A stretch of 64,000 nt of DNA, taken from assembly GCF_963675985.1 (NCBI RefSeq), contig NZ_OY780958.1, positions 186,001-250,000 of the forward strand. The letters run 5' to 3'. This document shows positions 40,301 to 47,655 of the stretch, one piece after another. Made by a program: the position numbers and the translations under genes. The DNA is from an uncultured Roseibium sp. GTDB lineage: Bacteria; Pseudomonadota; Alphaproteobacteria; Rhizobiales; Stappiaceae. The notes under the pieces are model-generated. The model searched no databases. It was given only the letters and a program-made list of their open reading frames with translations, and was not told the origin of the DNA. How positions within the stretch are numbered: position 1 is the first letter of the stretch; each line of letters opens with the position of its first letter.

Positions 40301-40946
40301 ACAGATAGGCGTCGACGATGGTGGTGTCGCCACGGCCGACCAGCTTCATCAGCGGCGAGACCTTGTGGGAAACCGAAATCTGCGGGAAGCCGATCTCGCG
40401 GGCGATTTCGGCCAGCTTCACCTCGTGATCCGGAAAGGCGTAGGCATGCATCAGCACGATGGCGATGGAGCGGATGCCGTCGTCATAGGCTGCCTGCAGG
40501 GCTGCCTTCGCACCGTCGGCATCGAGCGGGGTTTCCAGTGCGCCGTCGGCACGTACGCGCTCGCCGATCTCGTAGACCTGCTCATAGAGCAGTTCCGGCT
40601 TGATGATTTCCTTGGCGAAGATGTCGGGTCGGGCCTGGTAGCCGATCTCCAGCGCGTCGCGGAAGCCCTTGGTGATGAAGAGAGCAGTCCGCTCGCCTTT
40701 TCGCTCCAGCAGCGCGTTGGTGGCGACTGTGGTACCCATCTTGACGGTGGCGATCATGTCCGACGGAATCGCTTCGCCGGACTCGACGCCCATCAACTCG
40801 CGGATGCCCTGGATGGCGGCGTCACGGTAAGCTTCGGGGTTCTCGGACAGCACTTTGTGGGGGTGGATGCCGCCGTCCGGTGCGCGGCCGACGATATCGG
40901 TGAAGGTGCCGCCGCGATCGATCCAGAAATCCCACTTGGCCGTCAT
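37362..40946 (-). CDS. 5-oxoprolinase / hydantoinase A-B fusion (ATP-dependent)
   Basis: 1194 residues, a complete one-chain enzyme. The hydantoinase A N-terminal part (1-190) starts WDFWIDRGGTFTDIVG. The ATP-binding hydantoinase A core (about 200-500) has GFDMGGTSTDVCHFDG and AGGGSILHYKDGRFQVGPDSAGANPGPACY. The hydantoinase B part (about 690-1190) has FALNAPYNGGTHLPDITVVSPVF and SRGHHADVGG. The class hydrolyses 5-oxoproline (pyroglutamate) or related cyclic amides with ATP. The ATG at 40946 is preceded by GAGGG. A motif shared with the TRAP operon lies about 115 bases upstream. Confidence 0.92.
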   Translation of the reverse strand: MTAKWDFWIDRGGTFTDIVGRAPDGGIHPHKVLSENPEAYRDAAIQGIRELMGVESGEAIPSDMIATVKMGTTVATNALLERKGERTALFITKGFRDALEIGYQARPDIFAKEIIKPELLYEQVYEIGERVRADGALETPLDADGAKAALQAAYDDGIRSIAIVLMHAYAFPDHEVKLAEIAREIGFPQISVSHKVSPLMKLVGRGDTTIVDAYLSPILRRYVNQVQEELGEGPRLMFMQSSGGLTAADLFQGKDAILSGPAGGVVGAVETSKMAGFDRIIGFDMGGTSTDVCHFDGDYERAFETEVAGVRMRAPMMMIHTVAAGGGSILHYKDGRFQVGPDSAGANPGPACYRRGGPLTVTDANLMTGKLAPEFFPKIFGPNRDEALDETAVKTKFAELAEKIGDGRSPEDVADGFLKIAVENMANAIKKISVQRGYDVTEYALTCFGGAGGQTGCMVADTLGMTTVIVHPFSGILSAYGMGLADISASRQQAVVKRLEQNLLPELDKLRDELAAITEAELQSQEIGPDTRHTRAIVHLRYEGTDTPLPVDLAGLDAMRYAFEEAHRKQFGFAYEEKPVVVEALEVETFGGGAGIAEPDLGLSGEIPAAVTATKFFSDGAWHKGNIYKRDALKPGMTVNGPALIIEPHATIVVEPGWQAQINAKDHVILNRVVPLSRTEAIGTHADPVMLEVFNNLFMSIAEQMGVTLQNTAYSVNIKERLDFSCAVFDHDGALVANAPHMPVHLGSMDRSVETIIKLNKGQIQPGDVFALNAPYNGGTHLPDITVVSPVFDDNGKEILFWAASRGHHADVGGSAPGSMTPRATTVDEEGVLFDNFKIVDQGRFREAELVELLTNHPYPARNPHQNVADLSAQIAANEKGIQELRKMVAHFGLDVVQAYMGHVQDNAEESVRRVISALKDSEYEYPTDQGSVIKVKITVDKESREATVDFTGTSGVKPNNFNAPEPVTRAAVLYCFRVMVEGDIPMNAGCLKPIRIVLPDDCMLRPSYPAAVVAGNVETSQHVTNALFAALGAMANSQGTMNNLTFGNDTYQYYETICSGSPAGPGFNGTDGVHVHMTNSRLTDPEVLEFRFPVLLEDFHIRKGSGGTGKWHAGDGTKRTLRFLEKMDCAILASHRTIHPKGLEGGSDGELGRTEVRRLDGTVEVLEGCDQTILEAGEAVTVITPTSGGWGKA

Positions 40947-41059
40947 GTTCTTACCCTCTTTTCGTTGTCGTCGTCCTGCCGGCATGGCTACCGCATTCCC
41001 GCGTGTGGCCGCAAATTCCTTATGCCGCCGCCAGCCTTGGCTTGATCATACGTTTACAT

Positions 41060-41079
41060 TTTATCGATAAATTGTCGAT
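41060..41079. promoter_or_regulatory. Candidate operator, copy 1, between oxoprolinase and GT87 genes
   Basis: TTTATCGATAAATTGTCGAT matches the element at 43162-43181 at 17 of 20 positions. Within it ATCGATAA and TTGTCGAT form an inverted repeat around one base with a single mismatch pair, as expected for a dimeric regulator. It is upstream of the minus-strand oxoprolinase gene and directly before the plus-strand GT87-like gene. Confidence 0.55.
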
Positions 41080-41085
41080 GAAAAA

Positions 41086-42420
41086 ATGCTGAAGCGCTCA
41101 ATTTCCACCTGTTTAGCCGATTTTAAAGCGATCGCCGTACAGTTGGGTCCCTCACTTGTTTATCGGGATAAGCCGGAGATGGCGCAGACTGAAACTGGAA
41201 ATCCGGCGAACCGGACCGGCGTCCTGGACCGGATCGAGGGCCTTCTCGGCTCCAGGTCTTTGCTTGAAGGTGTCGCCGTCTTTATCCTGTTTGTGTATGC
41301 GGCGCGGATCGGCATCGAGCTGGCGAACCGTCCGCTGGGAATTTCGAACAATTTCTTCAGCGACTTCATCGCCTTCTGGAGCGGGTCTCATTTCGCCTTG
41401 CAGGGCGATTTCGTGACACCTTACGATTTCGATGCCTTTGTCGACTTCCAGAAGGAGCTGTTCGGCAAGACCGGTCTCGGGTTCTTCAATCCGCCGACCT
41501 GGTATCTTTATATCTTCCCCTTCGCCCTCGTTCCCTATCCGGTGGCGGCGATCGCCTTTCAGGTGCTCGGTCTCACATTGTTGTCCTTTGTCTGCGCGCT
41601 GCTTGCCAAGCGCCGTCAGGCGGGATGGATGGCACTTGTGTTTCCGGGGGTGCTCTTTTGTGTCCTTTACGGACAGAATGGGATCCTGAACGCCGTGCTG
41701 ATCGGCGGTGCGATTGCCGGTCTTGAACGGGGGCGTCCGCTTTTGGCGGGTGTCCTGATCGGGCTTCTGGCCTACAAGCCGCATATGGGGTTGCTCATTC
41801 CCTTCGCGCTGTTGGCAGGGCGCGAGTACCGGGCGTTTATCTCCGCAGCCCTGATCAGTGTCGGGATCGCCCTGCTCAGTGTGTTGCTTTTCGGGCTGGA
41901 GCCATGGATCGCCTTTCTGGCGAGCATGGATTTCGTGAAGACCTGCCTGCTCGAGGCTTGCGTTCCCATGCAGAAATACGCCTCGCCTTACGGCTTTTTG
42001 AGGCAGTTGGGCGTAGATGCCCAAATTGCCATGGGGGTGCAGCTTGTCGCGGCTGGAGGTGTTCTCCTCTCGGTCGTCTGGACCTGGTCGCGTCCGGTGC
42101 CGATGGCGTTGAAAGGCGCACTGCTGGTTGCCGGAGCAGGCGTCGCGTCGCCCTATTTTCTCGACTATGACACGGCCCTGCTGGTCGTGCCGCTGGTGCT
42201 GATTGCCCGGCTCGGGGTGGACGGCGGTTTCCTGCGCTATGAGCGGGTGTCGCTGTTCGCCCTGACCGCGGCAATGTTCATCAGCCGGGGATACGGTGTG
42301 GTCGTCCCGGTCTCGCTGATCGCGCTGGCGCCGGCCGGTTACTTCCTCATTGCCTTGCGCAGGGTTTTTGCGACGGGCAACGCATCCGTTTCCAGATTGC
42401 CTCAGAGCCTGACCGCCTAA
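41086..42420 (+). CDS. GT87 / DUF2029-type polytopic membrane glycosyltransferase
   Basis: 444 residues with about ten to twelve transmembrane helices. The features of the family are an N-terminal helix, then the loop SDFIAFWSGSHFALQGDFVTPYDFDAF with the acidic residue expected in GT-C fold enzymes, FNPPTWYLYIFPFALVPYP, and YKPHMGLLIPFALLAGREYRAF. Such enzymes move sugars from polyprenyl-phosphate donors on the periplasmic side. The start is uncertain: the ATG at 41086 has no clear ribosome binding site, and MAQT at 41179 is an alternative. No glycan genes adjoin it, so its place between two catabolic genes may be chance. Confidence 0.75.
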   Translation: MLKRSISTCLADFKAIAVQLGPSLVYRDKPEMAQTETGNPANRTGVLDRIEGLLGSRSLLEGVAVFILFVYAARIGIELANRPLGISNNFFSDFIAFWSGSHFALQGDFVTPYDFDAFVDFQKELFGKTGLGFFNPPTWYLYIFPFALVPYPVAAIAFQVLGLTLLSFVCALLAKRRQAGWMALVFPGVLFCVLYGQNGILNAVLIGGAIAGLERGRPLLAGVLIGLLAYKPHMGLLIPFALLAGREYRAFISAALISVGIALLSVLLFGLEPWIAFLASMDFVKTCLLEACVPMQKYASPYGFLRQLGVDAQIAMGVQLVAAGGVLLSVVWTWSRPVPMALKGALLVAGAGVASPYFLDYDTALLVVPLVLIARLGVDGGFLRYERVSLFALTAAMFISRGYGVVVPVSLIALAPAGYFLIALRRVFATGNASVSRLPQSLTA

Positions 42421-43103
42421 CGGATCAGGAGCGGCATTTCCTGGATATCGTTCCAGGTGAGGTTGCCGGTCTCATCCTTGTAGAGGGTCGGGTGATGGCC
42501 CGGCACGATCACCTTTCCCCGGCGCAGGACTTCCTGAATTGCGGCCTTGCCGCGCTTCTGCGGATCGATCTCCATATCCGGAATGCCGGAAAGCGCCTCG
42601 CGGGCGGTTTTCAGCGCGTCGGCCGCAAGGACGACGGGTCCGTCTTCCGTGGCAAGCTCAAGCGAGATATGGCCCGGCGCATGGCCCGGGGTCGGGAAGG
42701 ATGTAACACCGGGCAGGATTTCTGTCTCGCCATCGATCAGCTGTACGTCGCGGTCGGCGAGTAGAGCGGGCAGATAGCGCGGCGTCGCCGGATCGTCCGC
42801 GAAGGGCGTTTCGACATAGTTGCGTTCGTCGCGGCTCATCAGGATCGGGGCTTTCGGAAACAGGTCCAGATTCAGGACGTGATCGAAATGTCCGTGGGAG
42901 AAGATGAGAAGATCGATGTCATCCAGCGAGAGGTCAAGTTCCGCGAGCCGCTCGCGCAGCATCCGGCGGGTGGTGCCGTGGCCGCAGTCGAACAGCGCCC
43001 GCTTGCCACCGGCTTCCACGAGCACGATGGAGGAAATGCCGAAGAATCCGCCTTCAAAAGCGAGGCTCGAGCCCGGGACCAGGATTTCGTAACGGACGGT
43101 CAT
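42417..43103 (-). CDS. MBL-fold metallo-hydrolase, AttM/AiiA lactonase-like
   Basis: 228 residues. The metal motif HGHFDH (near residues 101-106), a second His in FPTPGHAPGHISLEL near 166 and a final His in VPGHHPTLY near 212 give the two-zinc site of the metallo-beta-lactamase fold. The closest functional group by overall layout is N-acyl-homoserine lactonases and other lactone hydrolases. It is divergent from the TRAP transporter operon and shares its control region with a copy of the putative operator. Its substrate may be the ring compound taken up by that transporter rather than a quorum signal. Confidence 0.82.
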   Translation of the reverse strand: MTVRYEILVPGSSLAFEGGFFGISSIVLVEAGGKRALFDCGHGTTRRMLRERLAELDLSLDDIDLLIFSHGHFDHVLNLDLFPKAPILMSRDERNYVETPFADDPATPRYLPALLADRDVQLIDGETEILPGVTSFPTPGHAPGHISLELATEDGPVVLAADALKTAREALSGIPDMEIDPQKRGKAAIQEVLRRGKVIVPGHHPTLYKDETGNLTWNDIQEMPLLIR

Positions 43104-43161
43104 GGCTTCTTCTCCCCCGTCATTCGATCGTCGTGTTCAAGAATTACGCAAACAATCACAA

Positions 43162-43181
43162 TTTGTCGATAAATCGTTGAT
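43162..43181. promoter_or_regulatory. Candidate operator, copy 2, between lactonase-like and TRAP genes
   Basis: TTTGTCGATAAATCGTTGAT, 17 of 20 bases identical to the element at 41060-41079. It lies 58 bases before the lactonase-like start on one side and 122 bases before the TRAP binding-protein gene on the other. A MarR-type gene at the end of the TRAP cluster is the best candidate for the binding protein. Confidence 0.55.
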
Positions 43182-43303
43182 ATTTGTTTCCGCTGCGTCT
43201 AGCCTGACATCTGGACCTGGTTCCGCTGTCTTGTCAAAGTGAGGGGCAGTACCATCGGGTTGCCGAACGAGGACAAAAGTCCCACTTCCAAGAGGAGAGT
43301 AAT

Positions 43304-44299
43304 ATGCTGCTTTCACGTCATTTTTCGAAGGCAGGCGTTCGCCTTGCCGCCGCCGCTGTCATCGGTTTTTCGGGTCTTGCATCCGCTTCCGCGCAGACGA
43401 AGTGGGATATGCCGACGCCTTATGGCGACAGCAACTTCCACACGGTCAATATCGCAGAATTCGCCAAGGATGTCTCTGACAAGACCGATGGTTCGCTGAC
43501 CATTCAGATCCATTCCGCCGGTTCGCTGTTCAAGCATCCGGAAATCAAGAATGCCGTCCGCAAGGGCCTGGCTCCAATCGGCGAAGTTCTGGTGTCGCGT
43601 CTGTCCAACGAAGATCCGGTCTTCGGCGTGGATTCCGTGCCGTTCGTGGCAACCTCCTATGATGACGCCTTCAAGCTTTATCAGGCGTCCAAGCCGTTCC
43701 TGGAAAAGAAGCTGGCAGATCAGGGGCTGCAGTTGCTCTTTGCCGTGCCGTGGCCGCCGCAGGGCATCTATGCCAAGAAGGACATCAACACCATCGACGA
43801 CCTGAAGGGCCTGAAGTTCCGCGCCTATAATGCGTCGACCGAACGGATCGCCCAGTTGGCCGGTGCCGTGCCGACCCAGGTGGAAGTGCCGGACCTGCCG
43901 ACCGCCTTCTCCACCGGCCGTGTCGAAGCCATGATCACCTCGCCGTCGACCGGTGCGAACTCCAAGGCCTGGGACTACCTGGATCATTACTACGATGCCC
44001 AGGCCTGGCTGCCGAAGAACATGGTGTTCGTGAACAAGAAGGCCTTCGACGGCCTCAGCGACGCCGAAAAGGCAGCTGTCATGGAAGCCGCCGCCACTGC
44101 TGAAACCCGCGGCTGGGAAGCCTCCAAGGCGGAAACGGCAGAAAAGACCCAGATGCTGAAGGATAACGGCATCGCGGTCGCCGCTCCGTCAGCGGAACTG
44201 CAGGCATCTCTGAAGGAAATCGGCAAGACCATGGTTGCCGAATGGCAGGACAGTGCCGGTGACGATGGCAAGGCGATCATCGAGGCTTATTCCAAGTAA
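43304..44299 (+). CDS. TRAP transporter solute-binding protein (DctP type)
   Basis: 331 residues with a signal peptide ending ASASAQ near residue 28. The mature protein has the DctP features: a first strand with WDMPTPYGDSNFHT, the AEFAKDVSDKTDGSLTIQIHSAGSLF segment, and the ligand-Arg region LKGLKFRAYNASTERIAQLAGAVPTQVEVPDLPTAFSTGRVEAMITSPSTG. It delivers an organic acid or similar ligand to the permease below. GGAGAG precedes the ATG. The ligand is unknown; a cyclic amide, lactone or organic acid would suit the neighbours. Confidence 0.93.
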   Translation: MLLSRHFSKAGVRLAAAAVIGFSGLASASAQTKWDMPTPYGDSNFHTVNIAEFAKDVSDKTDGSLTIQIHSAGSLFKHPEIKNAVRKGLAPIGEVLVSRLSNEDPVFGVDSVPFVATSYDDAFKLYQASKPFLEKKLADQGLQLLFAVPWPPQGIYAKKDINTIDDLKGLKFRAYNASTERIAQLAGAVPTQVEVPDLPTAFSTGRVEAMITSPSTGANSKAWDYLDHYYDAQAWLPKNMVFVNKKAFDGLSDAEKAAVMEAAATAETRGWEASKAETAEKTQMLKDNGIAVAAPSAELQASLKEIGKTMVAEWQDSAGDDGKAIIEAYSK

Positions 44300-44312
44300 G
44301 TGATCTTATGAA

Positions 44313-44337
44313 AGAGCCGGGCAAAGCGCCCGGCTCT
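44313..44337 (+). terminator. Strong hairpin between the TRAP binding-protein and permease genes
   Basis: AGAGCCGGGC pairs perfectly with GCCCGGCTCT over a five-base loop, 13 bases after the stop. The following TTGTCGTTTT is a weak T-run. A partial terminator here would make the binding protein in excess of the permease. Confidence 0.7.
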
Positions 44338-44377
44338 TGTCGTTTTATGGTTCCTGTCTGCGCGGGAGACCCTGCCT

Positions 44378-44935
44378 ATGCGCGCCTTTCTCAACGGGCT
44401 TTACCGTCTGGCCGGCGGGCTGGCCGCTGCCTGCCTCGTAACGATTGCCAGTCTTGTCGTGATCCAGGTTTCCTGCCGGCTCATCGACGGGTTTCGAAAG
44501 CTGATCGGCCTCGAACCGCTCGGCCTTCTGGTTCCTTCTCTTGCCGAAATCGCCGGTTTCCTGCTGGTCGGCGCCTCGTTCCTGGCGCTCGCTTCCACGC
44601 TGCGCATGGGCGACCACATTCGGGTGTCCATTCTGCTGCAGCATGTGTCGGCGCCGGTCGCGAAGGCTCTTGAGGTCTGGTGCCTCGGTGTGGCGCTGGT
44701 GCTTGTCGGGTTCTTCACCTGGCATGCGGGCTGGATGGTCAATGACAGCTATGTCTATCATGAGGTCTCCTTCGGCATCATTCCGATCCCGCTGTGGATC
44801 CCCCAACTGGTGATGACCGCAGGGCTGGCCGTTTTCGCGATCTCGATCCTCGATGACTTTCTGCACGCATTGAGGGGCCGGCCGGTCAGTTATCAGGCTG
44901 TCGACCGCAGCGATGCGATTGAGGGAGTGGAATAA
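44378..44935 (+). CDS. TRAP transporter small permease (DctQ)
   Basis: 185 residues with four transmembrane helices. The arrangement is that of DctQ: N-terminal helix (LAAACLVTIASLVVIQVSCR), then LAEIAGFLLVGASFLALASTLRMGDHIRVSILL, and a C-terminal pair of helices ending PIPLWIPQLVMTAGLAVFAIS. It forms the membrane complex with the large permease, whose start codon overlaps its stop (TAATG). Confidence 0.92.
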   Translation: MRAFLNGLYRLAGGLAAACLVTIASLVVIQVSCRLIDGFRKLIGLEPLGLLVPSLAEIAGFLLVGASFLALASTLRMGDHIRVSILLQHVSAPVAKALEVWCLGVALVLVGFFTWHAGWMVNDSYVYHEVSFGIIPIPLWIPQLVMTAGLAVFAISILDDFLHALRGRPVSYQAVDRSDAIEGVE

Positions 44936-46239
44936 TGGATCTCTCCCTCATCGCCCTGTGCCTGGGGCTGGGCATGCTGGCGGCGCTGGCCACCGGTATC
45001 TGGGTCGCCATGGCGCTCTTCGGTGTTGCGTTGATCGCCATGATGCTTCTGGTGTCGGCTCCCGCCGGTCCGGTGCTGGCCACCACCGTATGGGGCGCGG
45101 CCAATTCCTGGGATCTGACCGCCCTGCCGATGTTCATCTGGATGGGCGAGATCCTGTTCCGCTCGCGCCTGTCGGAAGACATGTTCGCAGGTCTCTCGCC
45201 ATGGATGCGCAATCTGCCCGGACGGCTGTTGCATGTGAACATCCTGGGCTGCGGGATTTTCGCCGCGGTCTCCGGCTCGTCGGCCGCAACCACCGCCACC
45301 ATCGGCAAGATGTCCCTGCCGGAACTCAAGCAGCGCGGCTATGACGAAAGGATGGCCATCGGCACGCTGGCCGGATCCGGCACGCTCGGCCTGCTGATCC
45401 CGCCGTCGATCATCCTGATCGTCTACGGGGCGGCCACCGAGCAGTCGATTGCCCGTCTGTTCATGGCAGGCGTCATTCCAGGGGCCATGCTCTGCGTTTT
45501 GTTCATGGGCTATGTGATGGTCTGGGCAACGCTCAATGCATCCAAGATGCCGGAAAAGGAACCGCAGATCCCGTTCTGGGACCGGGTCAAGGCGACCCGC
45601 CGTCTGTTCCCGGTGATTGCCCTGATTGCCGGAGTGATCGGGTCGATCTATGCGGGCCTCGCCGCACCGACCGAAGCGGCCGCCATTGGCGTGGTTCTGT
45701 CTCTGCTTCTGTCCTGGGCGTCCGGCACACTGACGAAAAAGAGCTTCACCGATGCCCTGATGGGGGCGACGCGCACGTCCTGCATGATCGCCTTCATCCT
45801 GGCGGGTGCGGCTTTCCTGACTGTCGCCATGGGCTTTACCGGTATTCCCCGGGAACTGGCCGGCTGGATCGGCTCGCTCGGCCTGTCGCCGCTGCAACTG
45901 CTGGCCGCGCTCACCGTGTTCTTCATCGTGCTCGGCTGTTTTCTCGACGGGATCTCGGTCGTCGTGCTGACCACGTCCGTGATCCTGCCCATGGTCGAAC
46001 AGGCGGGTCTCGATCTCATCTGGTTCGGCATCTACCTGGTGCTGGTCGTGGAAATGAGCCAGATCACGCCGCCGGTGGGCTTCAACCTGTTCGTGCTGCA
46101 GGGCATGACCGGCCACAACATCTTCAAGGTCGCCCGCATGGCCTTGCCGTTCTTTCTGCTCATGATACTGGCGGTGGTCCTGATCGTGATCTTCCCGGAA
46201 CTGGCCCTGTGGTTGCCCCAGAACATGATGTCGCATTAG
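44935..46239 (+). CDS. TRAP transporter large permease (DctM)
   Basis: 434 residues with eleven or twelve helices. Family segments are LTALPMFIWMGEILFRSRL near residue 60, GCGIFAAVSGSSAATTATIGKMSLPELKQRGYD near 105-135, GSGTLGLLIPPSIILIVYGAATEQSIARLF near 145-175, and IYAGLAAPTEAAAIG near 238-252. It is the sodium-coupled transport subunit of the TRAP system. It starts on the last base of the small-permease stop codon. Confidence 0.95.
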   Translation: MDLSLIALCLGLGMLAALATGIWVAMALFGVALIAMMLLVSAPAGPVLATTVWGAANSWDLTALPMFIWMGEILFRSRLSEDMFAGLSPWMRNLPGRLLHVNILGCGIFAAVSGSSAATTATIGKMSLPELKQRGYDERMAIGTLAGSGTLGLLIPPSIILIVYGAATEQSIARLFMAGVIPGAMLCVLFMGYVMVWATLNASKMPEKEPQIPFWDRVKATRRLFPVIALIAGVIGSIYAGLAAPTEAAAIGVVLSLLLSWASGTLTKKSFTDALMGATRTSCMIAFILAGAAFLTVAMGFTGIPRELAGWIGSLGLSPLQLLAALTVFFIVLGCFLDGISVVVLTTSVILPMVEQAGLDLIWFGIYLVLVVEMSQITPPVGFNLFVLQGMTGHNIFKVARMALPFFLLMILAVVLIVIFPELALWLPQNMMSH

Positions 46240-46297
46240 AAGGGGCGCGAAGAAGCCAGCCGGTTGCGAGGCGGTTGGGAAGACAAGGAAATATCCA

Positions 46298-46831
46298 ATG
46301 AGTGACAAGACGCCGGACCAGCCCGCCAGTATCGGCCCTGTCGTGTCGTCGGCCCATCTGGCCTCCGGCGCCATGCCGGCGCTTTCCGAAGTCGAGTTCG
46401 CGGTGACCATGATGGTCAATGCCTATCACCGTTGGATGGTGCGCTGCATGGCAGCGTCGGGCACCGAAGGCATGAGCCCGCTCGACGTTCTTGTCCTGCA
46501 TACGATCAATCATCGCGGACGCCCGAAGACCCTGTCCGACATCTGCCTCGTGCTCAATATCGAGGACACGCACACGGTGACCTATGCGATGAAGAAGCTT
46601 GAAAAGGCGGGCCTCATCAAATCCGGCCGTCGCGGCAAGGAAAAGACGGCCGAAATCACCGAAAGCGGGGAAACAGCCTGTCTGGAATACCGCCGCCTGC
46701 GGGAGGCGCTTCTGGTCAAGCCGATGAAGGCGCTCGGGCTCGACGAGAATGAGCTCTCCCGCCTTGCCGCAACCCTGCGCCTGGTTTCGGGCAATTACGA
46801 CCAGGCCGCCCGCGCTGCTGCCGCCATGTGA
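46298..46831 (+). CDS. MarR-type winged-helix regulator, likely regulator of the TRAP/oxoprolinase genes
   Basis: 177 residues. An acidic, Pro/Ser-containing N-terminus is followed by helices and a winged-helix core (SPLDVLVLHTINHRGRPKTLSDICLVLN, recognition helix DTHTVTYAMKKLEKAGLIKS, wing GRRGKEKTAEITESG). It follows the TRAP permease gene by 58 bases on the same strand, so it probably belongs to that operon. A dimeric MarR protein would suit the imperfect palindrome found twice at 41.06 and 43.16 kb. The ligand is unknown. Confidence 0.82.
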   Translation: MSDKTPDQPASIGPVVSSAHLASGAMPALSEVEFAVTMMVNAYHRWMVRCMAASGTEGMSPLDVLVLHTINHRGRPKTLSDICLVLNIEDTHTVTYAMKKLEKAGLIKSGRRGKEKTAEITESGETACLEYRRLREALLVKPMKALGLDENELSRLAATLRLVSGNYDQAARAAAAM

Positions 46832-46883
46832 TATCGGTCAATCGAATCCGGAGCAAAGGGATCGACCGTTATCCAGTCCTTGA

Positions 46884-46907
46884 ACATTACAAATATTCTT
46901 GTAATGT
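46884..46907. promoter_or_regulatory. ArsR operator, 9-base inverted repeat
   Basis: ACATTACAA and TTGTAATGT are perfect inverted arms around ATATTC, ending six bases before the arsR ATG. This is the size and place expected for an ArsR-family repressor binding its own promoter. The closeness to the start codon suggests a very short or leaderless transcript. Confidence 0.75.
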
Positions 46908-46913
46908 CGAAAT

Positions 46914-47246
46914 ATGAAGGATGACACCGCCATAGCCGCATTGGCCGCGCTTGCCCAGGAAGACCGGCTCGCGGCGTTCCGGCTTCTGGTGAAGGCGGGG
47001 CCGAACGGCCTGGCGTCGGGCGATGTTGCGGACAGGTTGTCGGTGGCGCCGACGCGCATGTCTTTCCACCTTTCGGCGCTCGAACGCGGCGGGCTGGTAA
47101 CGTCCCGCCGCGACGGACGGCGGATCTATTATGCGGTTTGTTTCGACCGGATGCGCGGTCTGCTCGGGTTCCTGACTGAGGATTGCTGCGGAGGCAGACC
47201 GGAAATTTGCGGCGTCGAGGCGCCGGCCAATACAGAAGGCTTATGA
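46914..47246 (+). CDS. arsR: ArsR-family arsenic-responsive repressor
   Basis: 110 residues with a winged helix (LAALAQEDRLAAFRLLVKAGPNGLASGDVADRLSVAPTRMSFHLSALERGGLVTSRRDGR). Candidate arsenite ligands are the Cys near residue 79 and the pair CC near 91-92, with another Cys near 99. They lie in the C-terminal region rather than in the recognition helix, as in the alphaproteobacterial ArsR type. It heads an arsR-arsC-arsH operon. It represses through the palindrome upstream until As(III) binds. Confidence 0.85.
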   Translation: MKDDTAIAALAALAQEDRLAAFRLLVKAGPNGLASGDVADRLSVAPTRMSFHLSALERGGLVTSRRDGRRIYYAVCFDRMRGLLGFLTEDCCGGRPEICGVEAPANTEGL

Positions 47247-47250
47247 GCAC

Positions 47251-47655
47251 ATGACGATTACCATCTACCACAACCCGAAGTGCGGCACCTCACGCAACAC
47301 GCTGGAAATGATCCGCAAGGCGGGTGTCGAGCCGACCGTTGTCGAATATCTGAAAACCCCGCCGAGCCGTGAGGAACTGGTCAGCATGATCAAGCGCATG
47401 GGCCTTCCCGTCCGCGATGTGCTGCGCCAGAAGGGGACGCCCTACGACGAACTGGGGCTGGCTGAGGACAAGTGGTCGGACGATGAATTGATCGATTTCA
47501 TGATGGAGCATCCGATCCTGATCAATCGGCCGATCGTGGTGTCTGAAAAGGGCGTGCGCCTGTGCCGGCCATCCGAAACGGTTCTGGAACTTCTGCCTCA
47601 GGACATCGGAGACTTCGTCAAGGAGGACGGCGAGGTGGTGAAGAAGGGCGCGTGA
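47251..47655 (+). CDS. arsC: Arsenate reductase, glutaredoxin-dependent ArsC
   Basis: 134 residues. The active-site Cys is in NPKCGTSRNT near residue 11, and the family's substrate-binding Arg residues occur in LINRPIVVSEKGVRLCRP near residues 90-108. It reduces arsenate to arsenite using glutathione and glutaredoxin. It starts 4 bases after arsR and overlaps arsH, so the three genes are one operon. Confidence 0.92.
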   Translation: MTITIYHNPKCGTSRNTLEMIRKAGVEPTVVEYLKTPPSREELVSMIKRMGLPVRDVLRQKGTPYDELGLAEDKWSDDELIDFMMEHPILINRPIVVSEKGVRLCRPSETVLELLPQDIGDFVKEDGEVVKKGA

